Position numbers and translations under genes: made by a program. From Sesamum alatum (lineage: Eukaryota > Streptophyta > Magnoliopsida > Lamiales > Pedaliaceae), in contig JACGWO010000002.1 in NCBI GenBank assembly GCA_034509735.1, positions 42,301,702 through 42,365,701 on the forward strand: a DNA stretch of 64,000 nucleotides, given 5' to 3'. How positions within the stretch are numbered: position 1 is the first letter of the stretch; each line of letters opens with the position of its first letter. Shown here piece by piece: positions 53,237 to 64,000 of this stretch. The notes under the pieces are model-generated. The model was not told the DNA's origin. It saw only the letters and a list, made by a program, of their open reading frames with translations, and searched no databases.

Positions 53237-53241
53237 GTTTG

Positions 53242-54094
53242 GTGCAAATATACAACCCAATATGTGCTGGTAAAATGTCCGTTCTAGACCTTTAAGTGGT
53301 CGTAGAAAGTATAAATTTGTAATAGAATACATTAAATAATATATATATATATATATATGAACTATTGTCATTTTCATATATCTATGGTACTTCATAAATG
53401 ATTTTTTATAGTTGTAAGTATTGTAGGATCTTACTATGATCATCTAACGTTGTAGTGTATCATTTGACTGAATTGTCCGATTTGCAATTGGATTAAATGC
53501 AGATACCCCCAAATGTATGAGGGGTTTTGCACTTTGCCCCCCAATCATTTTTATTACACTCGACCGCCCAACCTTCTTTTTTGTTACACTTTGCCTTCTT
53601 TTACAAATGTTTTTGCCACGAGCATTTTGATTTTTATTTCCATCCAATATTTTATTATTCCGCCCAAATCTAATAATTTTACAACGGGGTTTGGGATTAT
53701 TTTTTTGGAAAAACGGTCCATCACATTTTTTTTCAAAAAATAGTTTTCTTGCAACAAGCATTTGAATTTGCGATGGTCTTTGCCAGAACTCACAAATCAG
53801 CCCATCTTCGGACGGACTTTGTGACGGGCCTCATTTGTCGCAATTTTGTGATGGGATTTGAGCAACAGACGCCCGTAGGAAATGTTCAAAAAAAATCGTC
53901 GGAAATGCTTTATGCCTGTCGCGAATGATGTTGCAAATTTGGGATGACAATATTTCATCGCAGAAAGCTGATGGAATTCATGGACGACAAAATAATTGCG
54001 ACAAATTTTTGAACTGTTATTGACGAGACTAACTTTGCAACGATGTTTGCAACGACATAATCGTAAAAAAGTTGTATCTTTTTTTTTTTTTTTT
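53242..54094. other. Intergenic DNA between two retrotransposons
   Basis: No gene was seen. A (TA)n run lies at 53338-53358. Phrases of the type TTTTGCACTTTGCC and TTACACTTTGCC at 53525-53592 look like a TE end, and CGTCGGAAATGC, GTCGCGAATGATG words at 53900-53935 look like inner repeats of a CACTA-like element, but no bounded element could be drawn. Confidence 0.4.
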
Positions 54095-54152
54095 GAAGAT
54101 CTTCATTCGGCCCGCTGATTGATCTTTTCCGCTGCAGGTTGCACCTCATAAG

Positions 54153-54537
54153 TGTTGAAATGAATTAATTTGCCATCTTGACCTTCTTGGAAAAGAGTTA
54201 CTAGTGAAGAGACATTCTATGTTGGAACCAAGCATTCAAACCTTGGAAAAAAGCATTCAACCATTGGAGAAAAGGAACTTGCATTGAAAGTGTGATGAAG
54301 ATTAAATAATCTTGGCTATCTCTTTTTATTCCTAGGTTTTAAGATTTCTACTCAACAATATAAATAGGTATTGTGTGATATGTCAAGCAAGTCAAGTAAG
54401 AAAAAGAGAAAAAAATCAAGTAAAATAAAAGAAGAGTGATGCAAGTGAAATACTAAAAGTGATTGAGTTGTAGCTACTCAAGTATTTACTTTTATAATAT
54501 CCTAATTTTTCACCTATCATTGCTTCCGCACCCAACA
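54153..54537 (+). repeat. 5' LTR of the copia element
   Basis: 385 bp, TGTTG...CAACA. A promoter-like TATAAATAGG lies near 54359. It is very similar to the 3' LTR with scattered substitutions and small indels. Confidence 0.95.
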
Positions 54538-54639
54538 AATTTGGTATAAGAGCCACGGTATATCTTTCCGTAGCTTCAGATTCTTCTCCGCTCCATTGTT
54601 CGCATTTTCGCCAAGTCAAGTTCCAATCTTTGAAGGGGA

Positions 54640-57127
54640 GCACTATGAGTATTGAAGCAGTCAAATGCAAACATTTTTTGAGTCCCTGAAGTAATGGGAT
54701 GTGATCGATAGAAAGCTGCAACCTCCTGAGGAAAATGATGAAAATTTTGAAAAAGTTGCAAAAAGCTTCGAGAAGAAAGATATGATGACGCTACGATATA
54801 TTCAACAAGGTGTTGGCAGATCAATCTTTCCTAGAAGTTTGGAGTTAAAACTGCCGTAGAAGCTTGAAAAATTTTGAGCCTTGAATTTCAAGGTACAAAA
54901 AAGACGATTGCCTTGAAGCTTCAATTACTATGGCAAGATTTTGACAATCTCAAAATGGAAGAACGAGAATCAATTCATGATTTCGTATCACGAGTCACAA
55001 AAGTTATAAATCAAATCAAAAGCTATGGAGATACAATTCAGGATAAAAGAGTAATCGAAAAAAGTGTTGATGTCTCCCTCCAAAATTCGACAATGCAGCT
55101 GCACCATGTACGAGCTGAATGAAAATAAGATCACTTGAAAAAGCAAGCAGCCACAAAATTCCGGTAATAATTCTGGTTGTCATATTTGCAAGAAAACCAA
55201 CCACGAGTATAAAGATTATTTCTTTAGATGCAAAAGATGTTAAATCCCAAATCATTCTCAGAGGGACTGTTAGTTCCTAAATAAGGAGAAAAACGAAGGA
55301 AAAGATGAGACAAAATTTACGAATGAGTCGAGAGAAGAAATTCTGTTCTAGTCTAGTGATAATAGAGCATCAAAAGAATGTGTGGTATTTGGATAGCGGA
55401 TGCAATAACCACATGGCGGGAAATCGAGATATCTTTGAGAAGCTTGATCCAAATGTAACTTCTCAAATTATTCTTGGTGACGGATCTCAAAGAAGTGCAA
55501 AGGAAAAAGGAACAATCGCTATCCAAACTAAGAAGGCAACAATAAACTCATTACCGATGTTCTTTATGTGCCAAATCTCTCGCACAACCTTCTTAATGTT
55601 GGTCAGCTCATTCAATAAGACTACTCCGTTTATTTCGATGATGGGAGATGCAAGATTTTTGCAAAAAGAGGAATGTGGTTTTTTTTTATGATTAAAAAGA
55701 GGAATGTGGTTATTGAAAATGTTGAGATGAGGAATAAAACATTTCCATTGATGATGTCTCTCGTAAATGATCGTGCATTGAAAGTCGATGATGCAGACTT
55801 GTCTCGGTTTATGGCTAAAAAGGGTATTCTCAGTAACCTGAAATCAACTTCATTGAAACTTTTTCTCTAGTTGCTAGAATCGAAATAATTCGAATAGTTC
55901 TTGCCATTGTCGCTCAGTTGGTGTTTCAAGTTTATCAGCTTGATGTAAAATCGCATTTCTAAATGTTGAAATTGAAGAAGAAGTTTTCATCGAGCAATCT
56001 AAACGTGAAGGATTCTTTGTCAGAGGCAAAGAAGAAAAAGTTTGTCGCTTGAAGAAAGCTCTATACGGGCTTAAGCAAGCAACCCGATCATGGAATAGCA
56101 AGATCAATAGCTATTTCATTGAAATTAGCTTTAATCGCAACTTAAGTGAATCTTCCCTCTACGTGCGTAAAGTCGGCAATGATTTTCTCATAGTTTGCCT
56201 ATATGTGGATGAACTTATCTACTTTGGCACAATTTCAAACTTGGTGGAAGATTTCAGAAAGAAAATTATGAAAAAGTTTGAGATGACCGATCTCAGTCTT
56301 ATGAGATATTTTCTCGGGCAAAGCCCAGGAAGAATTTTTCTGTCACAAGAAAAGTACATTGATGATCTTCTCAAGAAGTCCAATATGAATAATTGCAAGC
56401 CAGTCTCAACTCCAATGACTTTAAATGAGAAGCTTCATGTTCATGACGATGCTGAAAAAATTGATCATTCTCTTTACAGGAAGTTGATCGGATCCTTGCT
56501 TTATCTCAACACAAGGTTTGATATCACTCATTCAGTAAGCCTTCTCTCCAGGTTCATAAATAACCAAGTAAAACTCACTTTACAGCAAAAAGGATTCTAA
56601 GTTACTTAAAAGGTACATAGAATCAAATTGTTGAATTTAAAAATGAAGAAAATTTCAAGCTTGTCGGGTATACCGACAGTGACTGGGCTGGATCGTTCAT
56701 GATTGCAAAAGTACTTTTTGGTACTTTTTTTGCCTTGGCACGAATGTTATATCGTGGAGTTCAAGAAAGCAAAAATCCATTGCACTATATATCTTCAGCT
56801 AAAATTGAGTATATTGCAGCAATGAACGCAGCATGCGAAGCAATATGGCTTCGGAGAATTTTGAAAGATATGAGGTTTGAGCAAAATGAGCCAACCACAA
56901 TTTTTTGTGATAATATGTCTGCAATAGTCATGGCCAAAAGTCCAGTCTTCTATGCAAGATCCAAGCACATCGAAATTCGACATTACTTCATCCGAGAGTT
57001 AGTGAATGAAGGTGAAATTCCCATAAAGTTCATCAACACCAATGATCAACCAGCTGATATTTTGACAAAAGCAGTTACCTTTGACAAGTTCAAAAAATTC
57101 AAGAAACAATTCAAGATCACAAATTAA
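54640..57127 (+). pseudogene. copia gag-pol relic
   Basis: Blocks in order: gag UBN2-like domain (about 54874-55122, with MEERESIHDFVSRV); a decayed zinc finger (CHICKKTNHEY near 55180); protease with YLDSGCNNHM (about 55388); a pre-integrase segment (to about 55850); then directly the middle of RT (KKALYGLKQATRSWN, 56049) and RNase H to DILTKAV (57057). The integrase catalytic core and first RT motifs are deleted. The RT active site reads YVDE instead of YVDD at about 56203, removing a catalytic Asp. Frameshifts and stops interrupt it. It cannot be active. Confidence 0.9.
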
Positions 57128-57134
57128 GGAGGAG

Positions 57135-57522
57135 TGTTGAAATGAATTAACTTGTCATCTTGACCTTCTTGGAAAAGAGTTGCAAGTGAAGAGACATTCT
57201 ATGTTGGAACCAATCATTCAAGCCTTGGAAAAAAGCATTCAACCTTTGCAAAGGAACTTGCATTGGAAGTGTGATATGAAGATTACATAATCTTGACTAT
57301 ATCTTTGTATTCCTAGGTTCTAGGATTTTGTATTCAACACTATGAATAGGTGTTGTGTGATATGCCAAGTAAGTCAAGTAAGAAAAAGAGAGAAAAGAAA
57401 TCAAGTAAAACAAAAAAAAGAGTGATGAAAGTAAAACAATAAAAGTGAGTGAGTGGTAGCTACTCAAGTATTTTCTTTATAATATCCCACTTTTTCACCT
57501 ATCATAGCTTCCGCGCCCAACA
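57135..57522 (+). repeat. 3' LTR of the copia element
   Basis: 388 bp, same ends as the 5' LTR, preceded by a polypurine tract AAGGAGGAG (57127-57134 region). Confidence 0.95.
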
Positions 57523-57683
57523 ATAAGAAGGTGAGAAATGTATATTTTGGCACGCTAATCCCAAGATCAGCAGTGCTGGTGAACTTGTGGAAATGTTTAT
57601 ATAGACTCATCAAGAGAAGCTACATCTTACCCACACTAATGCGTATGTGGTTGGGGATTTTCTCTTATTTATTTGTGTTACAT

Positions 57684-59420
57684 GGATGAATTACAATGTC
57701 CTCTTGATGAATGTCCAAATTACCATGGTTGTAGTAGTGTTTTGACCATCTTTTGATATTAAATAACTCCTAAATCATGTAAAATTTAGTGTTTGCAGCT
57801 AAAAAGATGTTTATAGAGTAAGGATTAAAGAAATGAAGCCAAACAAGTGAAAAACGCATACAAAATTCTTGAGAAGAAAATACCATGATAGACTTGCTTT
57901 TTTTCACTAGACATGCCCACGTCTAGTGCAGAGGACGAGTCAGCGAAATGTGGAGAAGATGGATGAATTTTTTGTAGAAGAGTTAATTCATAAATGGATT
58001 ATAGTGGCTTTGAAAAGTTGGGATCTTTCTTTCTTGAGAAGTCTCAATAGGATTAAGAGTTTTATTTAAATATGACTTAGAGTTATATTAGGAATCTACC
58101 TTTTTGCTATCTAGATTTATTAGAAAATTAATTAGTATAAATATGTGATGTAATTGAATACTTCGGTGCTCATATCTTATTCTTTGTGTTTTATTTATGA
58201 AATTCTCTCTTTATTTTATGTGTTCTTTCCTTCGCATGTTAGGCTAGTTCTTTAATTTCTAGTTGAAGTTACGGTGATTGCTTGATTCATGCATGTTCTG
58301 AGATCTAATTTATGTTCCATACTTTCGTTCATGTGGATATTTATGTTGTTCTTTATGCTTTTATCACGAATAACATGATTTATGAATGATATGACCCATT
58401 GCTCATTGTAATTGCAAATTCGTAGGAATTTGTTATTAGAGCTAATTATACTTGCAAATTCGTAATTATTTGTTAGTCTAATACTTAGTGACAACACAAC
58501 ATAATTTACCATGTCGTAATGATCGGTTATGTGGTGGGGAATGCACAATCTAGTCTAGATGAATCATCGTAGGAATTTGTTATTAGATTAGGTCTTTCTA
58601 ATTGATAATGTTGTTGATAGATTATATTTTGAGGACGTTCCCAGGGTTGTCTATTGATTAGGGAATTAGCCAACGAACGTTCCTCGGCTAACAACACGGT
58701 AAGAAAATGTGAGGTCGTTAGGTCGTACTAATGGCCATAACTAGTTTATCTATTTTGTACGATTGTCATCTTTGCATCTGTGATCAACCGCGGAATCGAG
58801 CATGAACCTGTCTTCAACTGGAAATCTCTTCTCATATTTTCTTCACTCATGAATTTATCTCGTAGTTAATTAGTATCTTTCAACCAAAAACACCCCCCCC
58901 CCCCCCCCCCCGTTTATTTTGCTTTTACTTGAAGGGATTAATTTACAACCAATCTATGTGGATTTGACACTACTCATTGCTTCTACAAGTTTTTGTGTAG
59001 GAATTATTTTGGTGGATTCAATACTCATTATCTCCCTCGAGGTTTGGTATAATTACAAATACTCTCTCATTTTTTCAAAAATTATAAATACCCTCCTTGA
59101 GGTTTGTAGCCGTCTAACAAATAACACATTTCCATCCACTTTATGGAAGAACTGACAAAAATGCCCTTATGCAAACTGAATTATTATTTTTTTATTAATG
59201 TATAAAATTTTCTGAATTTTTTTGGACTAAAGTGTGTAGGGAGATGTTTCTTACGTTTTCACACAGAGGAGCAATATTGTAATTAGCTTCAGCTGATTTT
59301 TCTATAATTTTTTTTAAAAGAACAATCAAGGGCAATTAAATAATTCCATACATTTGGTTAAAAAAGTAAGGGGGTATTCGTAATTATATCAAATCTCAAG
59401 TGAGGTCATTGTAATTCACC
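57684..59420 (-). mobile_element. MULE-type MITE, family A, copy 4, split by a solo LTR
   Basis: The left arm GGATGAATTACAATGTCC stops near 57704 and the rest resumes at 59031 (TCTCCCTCGAGGTTTGG) and runs to GTAATTCACC at 59420. Flanks GTGTTACAT (57675-57683) and GTGTTTACAT (59421-59430) match apart from one extra T. Orientation as in copy 2. Confidence 0.85.
57705..59030 (+). mobile_element. Solo LTR of a gypsy-type family, nested in the MITE
   Basis: About 1.33 kb. Its inner part (TGTTAGGCTAGTTC, CGGTGATTGCTTGATTC, GGTCGTACTAA) is clearly related to the LTRs at 46355-53236. Ends TGATGAATG and GGATTCAATACTCATTA correspond to the TGATAAGTG and CACCCATCA ends of that family, with decay. A clear target duplication was not found. 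A 22-C homopolymer lies at about 58891-58911. Confidence 0.75.
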
Positions 59421-60329
59421 GTGTTTACATGTCCAAAAAGTGTGCTTATAATTATATAAAAATTAAAGTGTCTAAATAATTAAATTTAATTGCAAGATTT
59501 GTCCGTGTAATTTATCCTTATTCTTTTCAAGTCAAAATCCTTCCATGCCTTTGCATGAAGGAGTGTAGAAGATTCCAAGAAATGAGTTAGAATATGGCCT
59601 TAGAACTCCATTGGGCAGCAACAAAGTACATCATCATTGCCCATTCCATCCTAATTGATCATTCACACATAAAGAATATTATCTTGAATCCTGAAATAGG
59701 GCTTTAGTCGTTCTATAATATTTAACAATTCTTAGTATTTTAGTTTATATATATATATATATATATCTCTAATATATTAGAAGATGATGCCCCCAAGGGT
59801 GTTTGGCCTAATTACTTTTAAAATTATGTATTGATTATAGAAAAATTATTTAATCATACTTGATTCTTATAATGATTTTTACAAAAAATTGATTTTGTTC
59901 AATTAAGGCTCCCAAAAAAGCTAATTTTAGCTTTTCGAAAATGTTTATTATTGATTTTTCTTTTTGATTAACTAAAAAAAATGATAATCTAGGTTGTTGT
60001 ACGAATTCGCAAATCATGAATCATCGAAAATATATCATGAGTTCAGTGTCTTATAGAGCTGTAAGATGGATAAAACCTATTTGTTAAACTGATCTGCGAG
60101 CTAACAAGCTTGCTCGATTGAGCGCTGATATAGATTAATTATAATTCATTACAATAACAAGATTTATTGATCAAATTTATGTGTATGTACTAGTATTCAA
60201 TTAAAATATAATATGCATTGAAATAAAAAAAATTATGTGATTAATTATTATAATTATATATTAATACAATAAATACAAGCATTTCAAAACAAATATTATT
60301 TTAGTGATAAGATGAACAAATACAAAGTA
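59421..60329. other. Duplicated intergenic DNA (paralogue of 17755-18690)
   Basis: Long non-coding similarity with the DNA downstream of the intact 4CL-like gene, including GAAATGAGTTAGAAT and TTGAATCCTGA landmarks in the same order. No gene was seen. Confidence 0.75.
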
Positions 60330-60988
60330 TGTTGGGTTTTTTTGGCCTATGTTTCTAAAGCTTTTGGCACCGGAAGATTTGGCTCATTCCTTCAGCATAT
60401 AAGGACTAAACTCAACCCGTTTTCTCTTCATCCATAAAAAATGACTTCTTCTCATTTGTTGAAACCCTAAAGTCTCTTCTTTCTCATTTTCAATGATGCC
60501 TCCTCGCCTCTCCCTCAATCTTCCTTGAATCCGTTGCCGCATCTTTCCTATGTCGCCGGAATTGATGCCTTCATCAAGGCTCTTTTCCTTCTTCTCTATA
60601 AATACCCCTCCATGGGTGTTCCTCCAATAAAAAAAAGCTTAAGATCCTCTTTTCTCCTTTCTTCTTCTCTTCGTGTTCTCTCTGATTGAGTTCTTTGTGA
60701 ACATCCTCTGTGGTGCCTTTGTAGTCCTTTGTGGACTGTGTTCTTGGTGAAGTCCTTTGTGGACAGTGGTTTTCATGAGGTCCTATTGTGGATAGAGCTT
60801 GTGTGGCGATTGGGGCAAAGCAACCGTGTTTGGGTTGCCGGAGTTTTGGGGCCTTTTGGGATCTATCGGATCTGAGCCGACCTCTCGTCTGTTATCTCAC
60901 TAAACCCATCCCCATTGTAATAACTATTTAATTAGTATTGTGTATCTTTGATCCTTCTTGGACTTACTGGAGGACTGAAAGTCCAACA
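60330..60988 (+). mobile_element. Solo LTR
   Basis: 659 bp, starting TGTTGGGTTTTTTTGG and ending GAAAGTCCAACA. The flanks AAGTA (60325-60329) and AAATA (60989-60993) match at 4 of 5. The paralogous sequence near 18696-18710 has a single uninterrupted site. A promoter-like CTATAAATACCCC lies at 60596, followed by a pyrimidine-rich leader and GTCCTTTGTGGAC-type repeats. Confidence 0.88.
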
Positions 60989-61637
60989 AAATAATATAAA
61001 AATTGTTCCATTAATTTAAATCTCATAATCTGTTGGTAAACGCTAAAAAAAAAGAGAGAGAGAAAGAATATTAACAACAAAATTATTAGGCGATGATATT
61101 AAGATTTTGTAATTATATGTCTTAACTGAAAATATTTTAATTCATGACTAGGACGGTTTTCATAATTTTATTAGTGCCAATTTAAGTAAATGTTATTATA
61201 AGCAATATTTAGTGACACATGCATAATGATACTACAACAACAACAAAGACAATTATCGCTATATTTGTGATGTTATTATAGATGTCATATTAATTGTCGA
61301 TAGTGGCAACATTATATATAATTTTTGTGACAAATCAAAATATTTTAAAATTATCCCTTAATAATATTTTTCCTAATATTATCATTTGTTGCAATGAAGC
61401 AAGTTTGATATCATCTTATAAATTAAACTTGATTTAAATTCATTTGGATTCACCTAACTCCGTTTATTGTATCTATCCATCACACTCAGCAACTTGACTT
61501 GACAATATTTAGAAGCAAGTTCACATGATAAAGTCTGAAACAAAGCACTAAACCATAATTAATTAAATTAATATTTGCACGCCAACCGTACACCATTTGA
61601 CTACTTTTTTTATAATCTAGTATTATAATATTTTTAA
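60989..61637. other. Duplicated intergenic DNA upstream of SD-RLK3
   Basis: Non-coding. 61390-61637 matches 18800-18998 and 39080-39300. No gene was seen. Confidence 0.6.
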
Positions 61638-62437
61638 GGGTTAAATACACTTTGCCCCCTGAACTACTCTTGATGTAATATTTATCCCTCTAAATCAATA
61701 AATGTAACACTTTCCCCCTAAAATTAAATATTTGGACAATATTGCCCTTATATTATATATGTATATTTTTAATTCAAAAGGCTTCTTTTTTTAGCACTTT
61801 TGCATTTAAAGTTTAATATTGGAAAAAATATATTTTAATTATAATAAAATAAAATAAAATAAATAAGTTAAAAGCTCAAATTTTATTATATTTTACAGAC
61901 TCAAATTTAAGTAATGAATGAGTACAGTAAATACACAAAAAACTTTCATGTAAAAGATTATTAATTTGTTAATAAAATTAAGTTATTAATTATTTAATTT
62001 TTTAGATAAAAATGAGTAATTACATATCCATTTTTTTTCTTTAAAAAATATGATAAAAATAAATTTATTCATTTTTCTCCTAAAAGTGCTTAACTTTTGG
62101 TTAAACGCATATATATTGTCAATTTCTTTTCAAAAGTATACATGAGTTGTTGGGATATTATATTTATTGTGTATCTATTATATATATATATATATATATA
62201 TAAACTTATTACTCCACTTTTAATTTAAAATTTTCATTTATTAAAAAAAAGTTAGTTAGAAAATAATTTGGTGATGATTTAATGTGCAATACGATATATA
62301 TATTATATTGTGAACAATATAATTATTCAAGGCATGAGGGGCAATTTTGTCCAACCAGGGGATAAGTGTTACATTTATTAATTTAGGGGGTAAATGTTAT
62401 ATCATGAATAGTTAGGGGGGCAAATTGTATTTAACCT
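61638..62437. mobile_element. TIR element with perfect 9-bp TSD upstream of SD-RLK3
   Basis: 800 bp starting GGGTTAAATACACTTTGCCC and ending CAAATTGTATTTAACCT. The inverted arms are roughly 100 bp or longer. The target duplication TATTTTTAA lies at 61629-61637 and 62438-62446. The paralogous empty site near 18993-19008 upstream of SD-RLK1 carries one copy. The interior is AT-rich and non-coding. Probably a MULE-type non-autonomous element. Confidence 0.92.
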
Positions 62438-62446
62438 TATTTTTAA

Positions 62447-63288
62447 ATATGTTAATTAAATCTTTAACAAATTAGCCTCAACTTTAAATAAAAGGAATAA
62501 TTACATTGCTCTCCAATTAAGTTTGGTGTTTTTTGTTTTTTTTTTATCTGAAAAATTTGGTGTACTTACATGTTGAACCCTATAGTTTGAGAAGTTACAT
62601 TTAGTATCCGTAATGTTTGTTTCGTCTAACAAATAGATTCATCTTTTAATAAAATTCACATAATTTGCTGACATTAGCAACAAAACTTGCATAAAAATCC
62701 ATATTTACTTACAGCTTTATTAATGTAGGTCAAACAAATATTTTCTGACCAAATTATCCTTACAACGGTAAAGATGTACCCTTAATACATTAGCTTGTGG
62801 AAATGTATAAAGATAATTTGGTCATAAAAGATTTATTTGACCTGCAATGAATCAGTGTTAAATCAACATGGGATAAATATGAATTTCCATTCTTTTTTTT
62901 TTTTTGATATCAGCAAATTTCGTGAATTTTGACTATCAGATAAATTTATTTATTAGACGAATACAAATGTTAGGAACCTTAGAGGTAATTTTTCAAATTA
63001 CAAAAAATTCACGTGTAATTGCATTAAACAATTATCCCTAAATAGAAAGTAAATTAATCCTCCGCGCAAACTTGGAAGAAAGTGGACAATTCTTGTTCAC
63101 AAGCTTTCCAGGCAAGTAGGAATCGTTTCACATTGACATATACTGCCAAGAACACGAAATAGATTAATCATTAAGTAAAATATTACAGAACAACAACTAA
63201 TCCAACTCACACTGTCACACACACCAATCCATGCTAGCTAGCTACACCAACCCACCATCTGTCTCTTCTTGTCTTGGGGCATCTCATG
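62447..63288. other. Upstream region of SD-RLK3
   Basis: Non-coding, partly matching 19010-20730. From about 63050 it closely resembles the promoters of the other two kinases, including the CCAACCCACCATCT and CTTGG landmarks. Confidence 0.6.
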
Positions 63289-63294
63289 TATATA
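63289..63294 (+). promoter_or_regulatory. Conserved TATA-like element of SD-RLK3
   Basis: TATATA in GTATATATGTTT, about 115 bp upstream of the ATG, as in the two other paralogues. Confidence 0.4.
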
Positions 63295-63406
63295 TGTTTA
63301 CTTTTGCAGTTCTTATTCGTCAAAATCTTGAAATATGTAGAGATACAAACACACACACAGACACACTGTACTTCATCTCAACATTTGTATTTTTCACAAG
63401 AATCCC

Positions 63407-64000
63407 ATGATGCAAGAAGCTTCAATAACGACACTTGTTTTCTTGATATTTGTCTACTGTTTGGGCTCCCAGTCCCGGCAGGTTTCATCGCTCGACACCC
63501 TCAAACCAGGACACAGGCTAAACGTATCATCTGAACTGGTTTCCGCCAATGGGATTTTCAGCTTAGGATTCACTTTCCTGGGAGCTCCAGGTAGAGCTTA
63601 CTTAGGACTATCTCATACAAACAGCAAATCCGGTCTTGTGTGGATTGGCAACAGAGAGCAGGCTGCTGTCGGAAGTCATGATCCGTTTCTCACTGTAGAC
63701 GTCACGGGGAAGCTGATTATTGAGCACAGTGTTAATGGAGCAAAATCCATCGAGCTATACGCCGGCGAATCAAGCAAGAAGATGAATGTATCGGCCACTT
63801 TGATGGACACAGGGAATCTTGTAGTAAGAGATGGTGAAGTGATCTTGTGGCAAAGTTTTGATCATCCTACTGATTCTCTTCTTCCAGGGATGAAACTGGG
63901 CATCAACCACCGGACTGGAAGAAAATGGATACTTACTTCATGGTTCGGGCCTATTGATCCGGCTCCTGGAGCTTTTACTCTTGAATGGGATCCGAGTGTA
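63407..64000 (+). CDS. SD-RLK3: S-receptor-like kinase, cut by the right window edge
   Basis: The ATG at 63407 opens a frame of 198 codons with no stop up to the last base. It encodes a signal peptide ([15 protein letters not shown]), then the bulb-type lectin domain with [24 protein letters not shown] and [17 protein letters not shown]. It is closest to SD-RLK1 along its length (for example the shared NREQAAV and [11 protein letters not shown]). No lesion is visible, so this end at least looks intact. PAN, TM and kinase parts would lie right of the window. It faces the same way as the other members and completes the tandem row. Confidence 0.93.
   Translation, partial: MMQEASITTLVFLIFVYCLGSQSRQVSSLDTLKPGHRLNVSSELVSANGIFSLGFTFLGAPGRAYLGLSHTNSKSGLVWIGNREQAAVGSHDPFLTVDVTGKLIIEHSVNGAKSIELYAGESSKKMNVSATLMDTGNLVVRDGEVILWQSFDHPTDSLLPGMKLGINHRTGRKWILTSWFGPIDPAPGAFTLEWDPSV

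Larger units (their letters stand above)
54153..57522 (+). mobile_element. Deleted Ty1/copia retrotransposon with both LTRs
   Basis: LTRs start TGTTGAAATGAATTAA and end CGCRCCCAACA. The 5-bp target duplication ATAAG lies at 54148-54152 and 57523-57527. A primer-binding site TTGGTATAAGAGCCA (54541-54555) resembles that for initiator-Met tRNA. AAGGAGGAG precedes the 3' LTR. The interior is only about 2.6 kb, compared with about 4-4.5 kb usual, and lacks the integrase core. Confidence 0.95.
54095..57680 (+). pseudogene. Relic of the last exon of a second 4CL-like gene, split by copia
   Basis: 54095-54138 matches intron 5 of the 4CL-like gene, including the branch/acceptor stretch. The exon then starts with GTTGCACCTCATAAG and is cut at 54152. 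It resumes at 57523 with ATAAGAAGGTGAGAAATG and follows the 4CL-like exon to about CCAAGATCAGC (57570). It then loses the frame, and the GKILRREL and Ser-Arg-Leu end are gone. Non-coding similarity continues to about 57670. No exons 1-5 were found upstream, so only the 3' tail was duplicated or kept. Confidence 0.9.

Overview
This is nuclear genomic DNA of a flowering plant, probably a eudicot. Genes are split by short GT-AG introns, the intergenic DNA is AT-rich, and the window is dense with plant Ty1/copia, Ty3/gypsy, Mutator-like (MULE) and hAT elements. Protein families also fit: an OSCA/CSC1-like channel, a peroxisomal 4-coumarate-CoA-ligase-like enzyme and S-domain receptor kinases. The species cannot be told from the sequence alone.

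Layout. 1-6221 (+): the 3' ten exons of an OSCA/CSC1-like ion channel; its first exon(s) lie left of the window. 6.2-14 kb: CT-rich satellite, a TIR element, a 54-bp tandem array and MULE-type insertions. 14058-17105 (+): a complete six-exon 4CL-like acyl-activating enzyme ending in Ser-Arg-Leu. 20859-24011, 39708-43948 and 63407 to the right edge (+): three members of a tandem cluster of CES101-like G-type lectin S-receptor kinases (called SD-RLK1, SD-RLK2, SD-RLK3). A broken fourth copy lies at 31392-32301.

The spaces between the kinases are largely nested transposons. These include a 3.7-kb MULE holding a hAT and a MITE (24341-28033), a decayed MULE with a transposase (32302-36308), foldback elements with 9-bp target duplications, a gypsy-type non-autonomous element with a solo LTR inside its 5' LTR (46355-53236), and a deleted copia element (54153-57522).

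The main structural story is a segmental tandem duplication. The unit 'last exon of the 4CL-like gene + intergenic DNA + receptor kinase' seen at about 16.95-24 kb occurs again at 54.1-64 kb. In the second copy a copia element sits inside the relic 4CL-like exon with a 5-bp target duplication. Because the copies are paralogous, several insertions can be read against their own empty sites inside this window. I see no CRISPR, tRNA or rRNA gene, and no clearly new biochemical system. The strongest leads are the kinase cluster, its possible secreted read-through forms, and the recent TE nests inside its introns.
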